Shown here: positions 1 through 5,376 of the stretch, in pieces
How positions within the stretch are numbered: position 1 is the first letter of the stretch
Layout: each line of letters starts with the position of its first letter
Source of the DNA: Chitinivibrionales bacterium
GTDB taxonomy: Bacteria; Fibrobacterota; Chitinivibrionia; Chitinivibrionales; JANQEN01
DNA: 5,376 nucleotides
Assembly: GCA_030593665.1 (NCBI GenBank)
Contig: JAUVGS010000180.1
Coordinates: forward strand, 1-5,376
Reading direction: 5' to 3'
The notes under the pieces: generated by a model
What the model saw: the letters and a program-made list of their open reading frames with translations, nothing else
What the model was told of the DNA's origin: nothing
Database searches by the model: none
Translations under genes and position numbers: made by a program

Positions 1-1437
1 AATGAAATGTCAATATCAAAAACGGTTGGTGCGCTGTCAAACCATCTGTCTTGTATTGCCGGAGAAAGGGTTTTAAGAGTAAGTAAAAAAGGAGATGGGA
101 TTTGTGCAATTTCTAAATCTGCGGTGTTTGAAACTATTAACTCAATAATTCGTCGCGCATCAAATGTAAGGAAGCGGTTGTCTATACCGGTGAATTTTTT
201 TGAGGCTCTTGGCATTCACTATATCGGCCCCATTGATGGGCATAATATTAAAGACCTCATTGACATTTTCGCCTATGTCAAGAAGCACCTTCCCTGCCCG
301 GTATGTGTGCATGTCTTAACCAAGAAAGGCAAAGGGTATCGCTATGCTGAAAAGGATGCAACACGATATCATGGCGTTGGAAAATCGTTTCGCGGCACAG
401 ATGACATCAGGGTGAAAGAGGATTCATCGCCGTCATACAGCAATATTTTTGGCGAAGCTTTAGTTGAAATCGCGGAAACAAGGAAGGATGTTGTGGCAAT
501 TACTGCGGCCATGCGCGATGGTGTAGGCTTGCATTCCTTTTGCAGTAAGTTTCCTGACAGATTTTTTGATGTGGGTATCGCCGAAGGGCATGCGGTTACA
601 TTTGCGGCAGGTCTCGCCCGTAATGGATTAAAGCCGGTGGTTGCCCTGTATTCAGCTTTTTTGTTACGGGCATGCAGTCAGGTTGTCTATAATGCAGCGC
701 TGGATAAATGCAACATTATCTTTTGTGTTGACCGGACCGGGATTGTTGGTCAGGATGGTGAAACACACCACGGGAATTTCGATTTACCCTATCTGAGAGC
801 GGTTCCTGGTGTAACAATACTGGAACCGAAAAATGCGCATGAGCTAAGGAATATGCTTTATACCGCAATGTCCGAAATCGATGGGCCGGTTTTTATCCGC
901 TATCCAAGAGGGCCGGTACCTGATACTGAATTCGATTACCCGCTGGAGAAAATCAATACGACCGAACCTGAAGTGATTAGAAAAGGTGAAAAGGGCGCAT
1001 TGCTTTCTGTGGGAGCAAGTTATGAAACTGCTATCGGTGTATTTGAGAGACTGGAATGCCTCGATATGCATCCCTGTTTGATAAATGTGCGCTGTATTAA
1101 ACCTCTCAACGAACGCTTTTACCACGATTTTTTTAAAAGATATCGTCATATTGTTTCATTGGAGATACACAATCCAGTAATCGGAGGTTTCACATCGGCA
1201 CTTATGGAATTGGCAGTAAAACTGGAAGTGAAACCGTTTCCACGGTTTTTGCCGATAGGAATTCCTGATGCATTTGTATCACACGGATGTATCGCAGTGT
1301 TAAGGAATGAACTGGAATTGGATATAGACAGTATTGTCAGCAAAGCAGTACCATTTTTTAAACACACTGAAGTCAATAACGTTACTACGATTGCACGGAA
1401 AAAGGAGACTGTTGGAATCGTAACACTCCCTCGGTAA
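1..1437 (+). CDS. dxs: 1-deoxy-D-xylulose-5-phosphate synthase, 5'-truncated by window edge
   Basis: DXS condenses pyruvate and glyceraldehyde-3-phosphate, using thiamine diphosphate, to make 1-deoxy-D-xylulose 5-phosphate in the cytoplasm, the entry step of the MEP isoprenoid pathway. The frame is open from base 1. The first visible codons read NEMSIS, and by hand alignment the opening Asn matches the metal-binding N181 of E. coli DXS, so about 180 residues (most of the TPP-binding domain) lie off the window. Counting the Met at base 7 as residue 1, the active-site set is intact: H122 (E. coli H299), catalytic E193 in IAEGHAVT (E370), Y215, F218 and R221 (Y392, F395, R398), R243, D250 and H254 (R420, D427, H431), and R301 in RYPRG (R478). 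IAEGH replaces the common IAEQH; I recall the Gly form from other bacterial DXS. The C-terminal domain is more divergent (LEIHNPVIGGF replaces the usual EEN/EDH-type segment, with one extra residue) and ends in a tail about 25 residues longer than E. coli DXS. It is very probably an active enzyme; whether it is the only DXS of the genome cannot be told. Confidence 0.93.
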   Translation, partial: NEMSISKTVGALSNHLSCIAGERVLRVSKKGDGICAISKSAVFETINSIIRRASNVRKRLSIPVNFFEALGIHYIGPIDGHNIKDLIDIFAYVKKHLPCPVCVHVLTKKGKGYRYAEKDATRYHGVGKSFRGTDDIRVKEDSSPSYSNIFGEALVEIAETRKDVVAITAAMRDGVGLHSFCSKFPDRFFDVGIAEGHAVTFAAGLARNGLKPVVALYSAFLLRACSQVVYNAALDKCNIIFCVDRTGIVGQDGETHHGNFDLPYLRAVPGVTILEPKNAHELRNMLYTAMSEIDGPVFIRYPRGPVPDTEFDYPLEKINTTEPEVIRKGEKGALLSVGASYETAIGVFERLECLDMHPCLINVRCIKPLNERFYHDFFKRYRHIVSLEIHNPVIGGFTSALMELAVKLEVKPFPRFLPIGIPDAFVSHGCIAVLRNELELDIDSIVSKAVPFFKHTEVNNVTTIARKKETVGIVTLPR

Positions 1438-1463
1438 GCATTTTTCACTGTACCGGTGAATCT

Positions 1464-1483
1464 ATACCATATCATACCATATC
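1464..1483. repeat. Perfect 10-bp tandem duplication (ATACCATATC x2)
   Basis: ATACCATATC occurs at 1464-1473 and again, directly adjoining, at 1474-1483. A 10-bp period is close to one helical turn, so two copies could present the same face to a DNA-binding protein. With only two units, replication slippage in an AT-rich spacer explains it equally well. It lies about 50 bp upstream of the putative -35 box of the kinase promoter. Confidence 0.6.
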
Positions 1484-1531
1484 ACTACTACGTATTTTGT
1501 TATTTTTAACGATACAATTTAGCAAAAAGCA

Positions 1532-1560
1532 TTGCCTTTTTAACTCCGCGACTGTATACT
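1532..1560 (+). promoter_or_regulatory. Candidate sigma70-type promoter for the kinase gene
   Basis: TTGCCT at 1532-1537 (4 of 6 matches to TTGACA) is followed after exactly 17 bp by TATACT at 1555-1560 (5 of 6 matches to TATAAT). Transcription would begin near 1566-1568, just downstream of the ATG at 1562, so the promoter only makes sense if translation starts further in, as proposed at GTG 1637. The match is by eye; chance matches of this quality occur in AT-rich DNA. Confidence 0.35.
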
Positions 1561-1561
1561 T

Positions 1562-3424
1562 ATGAGCGCCTTGATACAAGATCGGGGACGACGGGTTAAA
1601 AGTCTGTTTTTAAAGTATCCGGTGGAGAGATACGCGGTGAATCTAATACTAGAACTTATCTGTTTGTTTCTGTTTACAATAAGTTGTCTTTTTATTTTTT
1701 TTGAGCTGCGTACTAAATTCGACAGGGCATTTCTCTATTTCGGTATCTCAAATCTTCTGCTGTGCAGTTTCTGTGCCATAGATATCTGGATACAACCTGA
1801 GTCGCTCGATCTTCAATGGACCAGGTTTCAGCACCTTATTATCAGTTTCTTTCCTGCTTTTTTGATATGGTACTTATTTGTCGTTGCTGATACGAAGCGC
1901 AGGGATATTGTTAAAATACTCTTTTTTATTGCAATCATTTTATCATTCCTTTTTTATACGGATCTTATGCTTGTCGGCAAAGATAATACTGTTGCGACAA
2001 CACTGTTATATAATCTTCTTTTCGCCCCTTTTATTCTTGGTGTCATTATCGGTATAAACTGGTTTATTATCCGAAGACTTGCTTATACCGTTTCCTATAA
2101 TAAACGGGTGCTGGTTTTTCATTTGGTAGGAATCGTATTGCTCTCGATATTCAGCATGCTTGACATGGTCGGGTTGATTCTCGGACAGCGGTCACTGCTT
2201 CCTGTTGCCAGTGGCAGCTTATTGGGAGTCTTTGCCTTCGCCCTGATAACCACCGTTGTGTTTGCAGAAAGGTTTGCGCAGCTCGTACTGGAAAGGGAAG
2301 CTACATTTGAAAAGCTCAAAACAGCGTATCGTGAACTTGACACCTCCCTTACCCTGCGGGAACTGGGAAAGAGTACCTCAATTATCAATCATGAGATTAG
2401 AAATTATACCTGTGCGATTTCAGGATTCGCACAGCTTGCGAAAACATCAAAGAGCCTTGACAAAAAAGCACGATCTTCACTAGACAAAGTCATTAACAGT
2501 ATTCATAAACTTCAGGATTTCAGCCAGGATATACTTGAATTCTCAAAGTCACGGTTAATACGTGACAAGGTGCGTCTGAATATTGGAAGTCTCCTTGAGT
2601 CTTGTATTGAAAATCATTTTCCTGAGTTAAAAGAATGTTTCAGTATGAATGGTTTTGATAAAAAATATTACATTAACGGGGATTGGAATAAGCTGGAACA
2701 TGTATTCTTGAATGTGATAAAGAACTCTGTCGAAGCAAATGCACGGGCAATTGTTCTGTCTCTCCTACCCGCGCCGGCTGTACTGGTGGTCACTATAGAA
2801 GATGACGGAGTCGGTTGTACAGAGGAGCAATTGGAAAATATGTTTAAAGCATTTTATACTACAAAGAAAGGAACGAAGGGTTCGGGGCTCGGCATGCCCA
2901 TAGTCCGGTCGATTGTGGAGAGTCATGGCGGGCACATTAACTGCTACAGCAAGAATCTGCTGAATAATGGAGAGCATGGATTAAAACTTGTTATTGCTTT
3001 TCCATCTTATAAAGAAACTGAAGAGGATAAAAAGGGAGAAAAAGATAATATCATTTTCATGAAAGAAGGAATAGATGACCTTACTATTCCGTTTCGTGTT
3101 TTTCAGAATATATCGCTCAATCCCCATATTGTTCAGAATGTCAGCGAGATTACAACGGAACAATTTTCACCTGAAGAAGTTATGATCTTTGGAACCGCTA
3201 AAAACATTAACCGGGTAAAAAGAAAATTTGACACGTCATATGTAACCTATACGTTCATCAATAGTGACAAGTATGGCCTGTATGTTATTGACAAGGATGA
3301 CCGCTCAAAAGTAATACCCTTCACAGAGGATTTTGTTATTTCCTGCCTGGATAAGCAGAAAAATAAGTTGAGAGTTCCTTTACCGGAAACACCTGACCTC
3401 GTTTTAAAATGCCCTGACAATTGA
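1562..3424 (+). CDS. Orphan membrane sensor histidine kinase, 7 TM segments, with unknown C-terminal domain
   Basis: This is a likely inner-membrane sensor kinase that autophosphorylates on His and passes the phosphate to a response regulator not present here. Numbered from ATG 1562 (620 aa), it has seven hydrophobic segments at about 27-48, 56-76, 90-109, 116-137, 149-170, 183-207 and 213-235, with basic loops after segments 1, 3, 5 and 7, so the N terminus should be outside and the kinase in the cytoplasm. A short helical linker (236-270) leads to the DHp domain with H277 in NHEIRN. The HATPase_c domain follows: N-box N384 and N388, G1 box DDGVG at 414-418, F-box F428/F431, G2 box GSGLG at 440-444. 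A charged linker (485-496) precedes about 120 residues I do not recognise. The H-box is unusual: the Pro normally after HExRN is Tyr282. No PAS, HAMP or receiver domain is evident. ATG 1562 is the first start after an in-frame TAA at 1541 but lacks a Shine-Dalgarno; GTG 1637 has one and may be the true start. The ligand is unknown. Confidence 0.9.
   Translation: MSALIQDRGRRVKSLFLKYPVERYAVNLILELICLFLFTISCLFIFFELRTKFDRAFLYFGISNLLLCSFCAIDIWIQPESLDLQWTRFQHLIISFFPAFLIWYLFVVADTKRRDIVKILFFIAIILSFLFYTDLMLVGKDNTVATTLLYNLLFAPFILGVIIGINWFIIRRLAYTVSYNKRVLVFHLVGIVLLSIFSMLDMVGLILGQRSLLPVASGSLLGVFAFALITTVVFAERFAQLVLEREATFEKLKTAYRELDTSLTLRELGKSTSIINHEIRNYTCAISGFAQLAKTSKSLDKKARSSLDKVINSIHKLQDFSQDILEFSKSRLIRDKVRLNIGSLLESCIENHFPELKECFSMNGFDKKYYINGDWNKLEHVFLNVIKNSVEANARAIVLSLLPAPAVLVVTIEDDGVGCTEEQLENMFKAFYTTKKGTKGSGLGMPIVRSIVESHGGHINCYSKNLLNNGEHGLKLVIAFPSYKETEEDKKGEKDNIIFMKEGIDDLTIPFRVFQNISLNPHIVQNVSEITTEQFSPEEVMIFGTAKNINRVKRKFDTSYVTYTFINSDKYGLYVIDKDDRSKVIPFTEDFVISCLDKQKNKLRVPLPETPDLVLKCPDN
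1624..1639 (+). promoter_or_regulatory. Shine-Dalgarno plus alternative GTG start for the kinase
   Basis: GGAGAG at 1624-1629 lies 7 nt ahead of GTG at 1637-1639, which is codon 26 (Val) of the longest reading. The sequence before ATG 1562 (CCGCGACTGTATACTT) offers no comparable purine-rich site. Starting here removes a leader with six basic residues and places the N terminus immediately before membrane segment 1, as expected for an N-out seven-segment protein. The putative promoter at 1532-1560 would then give a leader of about 70 nt. Confidence 0.45.
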
Positions 3425-3531
3425 ACACCGTTTTACCTGGTAAATTCAATCAGAGTGAAAGATTTCTGTACACTGTAATGCTCCATGATTTATCCTAGCT
3501 AAGACATTGAGTTGTCGATAGTTAGTGGCGA

Positions 3532-3559
3532 TTTTTATTCCTGTCTGTGATATTATAAT
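3532..3559 (+). promoter_or_regulatory. Candidate promoter upstream of the peptidase gene
   Basis: TATAAT at 3554-3559 is a perfect -10 consensus. The best partner 16 bp upstream is TTTTTA at 3532-3537, only 3 of 6 matches to a -35 box, and there is no TGn extension. Transcription would begin near 3566, giving a leader of about 160 nt. An AT-rich gap will contain TATAAT by chance fairly often, so this is tentative. Confidence 0.25.
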
Positions 3560-3651
3560 AAAGTGCCTGTTCTTTCGCTCAACCAGATTTTCATGAATAA
3601 GCGATAAATTAGGCTTATATTTAAGTATATATAAAACTTATTTAATAATCG

Positions 3652-3666
3652 TGGTCATAATCACCA
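3652..3666. promoter_or_regulatory. Operator-like 15-bp pseudo-palindrome
   Basis: TGGTCATAATCACCA is symmetric about A3659 at six of seven base pairs; only the C/C pair breaks it. It lies downstream of the candidate promoter and 64 bp before the peptidase start, where a repressor could act. By my estimate a palindrome this good is expected roughly once by chance across this gap, so position is the main argument for it. Confidence 0.15.
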
Positions 3667-3715
3667 GAATTCATAAATTAAACCAATAATTACTGCTGAT
3701 TTCATACAAATCAAC

Positions 3716-3721
3716 GGGGGG
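3716..3721 (+). promoter_or_regulatory. G-rich ribosome binding site of the peptidase gene
   Basis: A run of six G residues stands 8 nt before ATG 3730. It can pair with the CCUCC anti-Shine-Dalgarno core if the central U forms a U-G wobble. It stands out in an otherwise AT-rich gap and supports ATG 3730, which is also the first start codon after the in-frame TGA at 3697. Confidence 0.5.
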
Positions 3722-3729
3722 CGGGCTGT

Positions 3730-5376
3730 ATGAAGGTATCTTCATTTATTTCATTCCTGTTTTTTCTTTTAGTTTTCAATGCTGCAATCAGTTCAGAATC
3801 ATTGCCTCAACCAGACAATGTTGACCTGCATGTAACAATTCCCGTTACCGGGGCAGGTGAAGTGGATAAACTTCTTTCCATGGGGCTCATGATTGAAGCC
3901 AATATCGTGGAAAACAACATTGCAGAGGGATTTATCTCCAGAGAGGATCTGGCACGGGTAAAAGAGGCCGGATTCCGGGTAGCGATTGTTGAGGACAGAG
4001 TTGATGATCAGACCGACGAGAGCGGCAGACAATCTTTTTATACCTTTGAGTCCACGGGTGCTCAACTTATTAAATGGGCCAATGATTACCCGAATCTCAT
4101 GAAACTTGACACCCTGGGCAAGAGTCAAAAGGGCGAACCGATATGGGTGTTTCATATTTCCAGTATGCCGGACTCCATTCCCGTTACACGGATTTATCTT
4201 AACGGTGCCACCCACGGCAATGAAAATATCGGTACAGAAGTGATCATGTGGATTGCAGAAGACCTTCTCACCAAATACGATTCTGATCAAAGCATAAAGG
4301 AGCTGGTTGACCGTACCGAATGGGTCATGCATCCTATTGTTAATCCTGACGGTTTTAAAACCCATAACCGGAAACTGGCAGACGGCAAGGACCCCAACCG
4401 CTGTGGTGGCTATATGGTTGGGATAAAAGGAGCATCATTGCCATATGAGCCACTGGAATTGCAGGTTTACCGCGAGGTAATGGTTCAAGCTCCGGTGCAT
4501 TTTAACTGTGATTTTCACTGTGGGACCACAAAACTGCTTATAGCATTTTTTGTTTCCGGTGTATCCCTTGATCTGGATAAGGATGCCTATTCCAAGGCAA
4601 TGGTGTTATACCCGTTACCCGGTGTTGACAGCAATAATCCTTCTTTTTCATTTACACGACCAACCGGTGGTATTACTAGTGACGTCCCGGCAGGGAAATA
4701 TGGTTCCGTTTCCCTGATGCCTGAACTGTGCAGTCATAATCCTTCTGCCTCTAAAATTGCACCCGTTTCAACCCATAGTTACGAGTCTATTCTGAAAATT
4801 ATCGATGAGATGAAGAAGGGTGTTTCAGGAAGAGTGACCAGTGCAGTATCAGGCGAACCGCTTTTCGCCCGTGTCCAGGTTGAGGGTAAATATGCCGCGA
4901 CTTTTGCTGACCACAGATCGGGCGGCTATTTTAAATATTTTACCAATCCGGCATCTACCTACGATGTAACTGCTTTTGCAAACGGATTTAAAAAGGAGAC
5001 TAAAACAGTATCAGCGAATGCTCACGGCCATGCAGAACTGGATTTTGAATTAACACCTGACCCGCAGCAGCCCTTTGCCGCCCTTTCGGTTGATGCACTC
5101 CTCTGTTTTAATAACATGGCACAGAGCAAGTTATACAACTGTCTGGAACTGAATGACGGCGCCAGTATGGACTTTAAGGGCGGCAGTCAAGCATTTATTG
5201 ACCTCGATTTCGGCCCCACCCCGCCGGTTGTTGATAAACAGGGGGATGACATTACCGTGTATGCCTCCGGAGCCACCTATAAAGTCAGCTCCGCAATGAA
5301 TCCCCATGACCTTGGCAAGTCAGGAAACATTTTAGGCACAGGCTCTGACAAAAAGTCGTTTGATTTATCGGGAGCC
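3730..5376 (+). CDS. Secreted M14-family zinc carboxypeptidase, 3'-truncated by window edge
   Basis: This probable exported metallocarboxypeptidase removes C-terminal residues from peptides outside the cytoplasm; 549 residues are visible and the frame stays open at the edge. A signal peptide occupies about 1-22 (Lys2, hydrophobic core 5-20, AAISS end). Residues 31-92 resemble the propeptide-like segment that often precedes the catalytic domain in bacterial secreted M14 enzymes. In the M14 domain (about 103-360) the zinc ligands are H162 and E165 (THGNE) and H263 (DFHC). NPDG is at 205-208, with R214 and N223-R224 in the places of the substrate-binding Arg and Asn-Arg pair, and E332 (PELC) as catalytic Glu. 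The Tyr expected in a DWxY-type segment before it seems absent (SDVP at 317-320). A transthyretin-like domain (about 364-443: VSGRVTS, GEPL, YDVTAFANGF) follows, as in carboxypeptidase D relatives. The visible end (about 450-549; DLDFG, VVDKQGDD, FDLSG) looks like a beta-sandwich surface module. Six cysteines are consistent with export. Substrate specificity is unknown. No partner gene is visible. Confidence 0.9.
   Translation, partial: MKVSSFISFLFFLLVFNAAISSESLPQPDNVDLHVTIPVTGAGEVDKLLSMGLMIEANIVENNIAEGFISREDLARVKEAGFRVAIVEDRVDDQTDESGRQSFYTFESTGAQLIKWANDYPNLMKLDTLGKSQKGEPIWVFHISSMPDSIPVTRIYLNGATHGNENIGTEVIMWIAEDLLTKYDSDQSIKELVDRTEWVMHPIVNPDGFKTHNRKLADGKDPNRCGGYMVGIKGASLPYEPLELQVYREVMVQAPVHFNCDFHCGTTKLLIAFFVSGVSLDLDKDAYSKAMVLYPLPGVDSNNPSFSFTRPTGGITSDVPAGKYGSVSLMPELCSHNPSASKIAPVSTHSYESILKIIDEMKKGVSGRVTSAVSGEPLFARVQVEGKYAATFADHRSGGYFKYFTNPASTYDVTAFANGFKKETKTVSANAHGHAELDFELTPDPQQPFAALSVDALLCFNNMAQSKLYNCLELNDGASMDFKGGSQAFIDLDFGPTPPVVDKQGDDITVYASGATYKVSSAMNPHDLGKSGNILGTGSDKKSFDLSGA

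Larger units (their letters stand above)
1438..1561. other. Intergenic gap between dxs and the kinase gene
   Basis: This 124-bp AT-rich spacer shows no ORF and no convincing intrinsic terminator. A 5-bp inverted repeat (TTCAC at 1444-1448, GTGAA at 1456-1460) follows the dxs stop but has no T-run downstream. The spacer contains a 10-bp tandem duplication at 1464-1483 and ends in a promoter-like element. A read-through dxs-kinase transcript remains possible. Confidence 0.6.
3425..3729. other. 305-bp AT-rich intergenic region, probably the regulatory region of the peptidase gene
   Basis: No ORF above a handful of codons and no recognisable RNA gene is visible. A weak bulged stem-loop (CTAAGACA at 3499-3506 pairing with TGTC at 3513-3516 and TTAG at 3522-3525), with TTTTT at 3532-3536, could be a poor terminator for the kinase gene, but the 5-nt bulge and 6-nt offset of the T-run make it doubtful. 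Further down are a TATAAT box (3554-3559), a very AT-rich stretch with CTTA/TAAG half-repeats (3614-3640) and a 15-bp pseudo-palindrome (3652-3666). The size and AT content fit a promoter region rather than an operon spacer. Confidence 0.6.

Noticed and set aside
1444..1460. Possible terminator hairpin after dxs
   Set aside because: The stem is only 5 bp (TTCAC/GTGAA) and no T-run follows it on the plus strand; the T residues come before the stem.
844..1475. Two minus-strand open frames of 101 and 109 codons opposite the end of dxs
   Set aside because: Both are antisense to conserved DXS sequence, including the RYPRG segment, and their translations have no domain character.
2119..3163. Short open frames of 60-89 codons on both strands within the kinase gene
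   Set aside because: They overlap the seventh membrane segment, DHp and ATPase motifs of the kinase in other frames. The plus-frame copy at 2256-2483 is simply out of register with the H-box sequence.
3614..3640. CTTA/TAAG half-repeats in the AT-rich gap as a possible operator array or hairpin
   Set aside because: The arms are only 4-5 bp with irregular spacing in very AT-rich sequence, which is readily expected by chance.
3799..4365. A 188-codon open frame on the minus strand
   Set aside because: It lies wholly antisense to the propeptide-like and zinc-binding parts of the M14 carboxypeptidase, whose motifs (THGNE, NPDG) are clear on the plus strand. Its translation shows no recognisable domain.
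1..5376. A multi-gene defence, mobile-element or biosynthetic system
   Set aside because: The three genes belong to unrelated functional classes, with spacers of 124 and 305 bp and no transposase, integrase, terminal repeats or CRISPR-like repeats. Nothing visible links them functionally.

Overview
This window of about 5.4 kb carries three plus-strand protein-coding genes. The first and last run off the window edges. In order they are: the C-terminal three quarters of a 1-deoxy-D-xylulose-5-phosphate synthase (DXS, 1-1437); an unrecognised membrane sensor histidine kinase with seven predicted membrane segments and a C-terminal domain I cannot place (1562-3424); and the N-terminal 549 residues of a secreted M14-family zinc carboxypeptidase (3730 to the right edge). 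No rRNA, tRNA, CRISPR array or insertion sequence is visible, and nothing on the minus strand looks like a real gene.

The base composition is moderate to AT-leaning, and the gaps between genes are clearly AT-rich. The MEP-pathway enzyme and the hydrophobic Sec-type signal peptide point to a bacterium. The peptidase layout (propeptide-like region, M14 domain, transthyretin-like domain, then a beta-rich surface-protein module) resembles exoproteins of environmental Gram-negative lineages. I cannot name a phylum from the sequence alone.

Layout: DXS ends at 1437. A 124-bp gap follows, holding a perfect 10-bp tandem duplication and a plausible sigma70-like promoter that abuts the most upstream ATG of the kinase. 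Several observations suggest the kinase actually starts 75 bp further in, at a GTG. A 305-bp AT-rich gap (3425-3729) separates the kinase from the peptidase. It contains a consensus TATAAT box, a small pseudo-palindrome and a G-rich ribosome binding site, which fits independent transcription of the peptidase gene.

The three genes do not form an obvious pathway. DXS makes the first intermediate of MEP isoprenoid synthesis in the cytoplasm, the kinase senses at the inner membrane, and the peptidase is exported. No response regulator is present, so the kinase is an orphan within this view. I found no convincing new multi-gene system. The most interesting item is the roughly 120-residue domain of unknown function fused behind the kinase ATPase domain.
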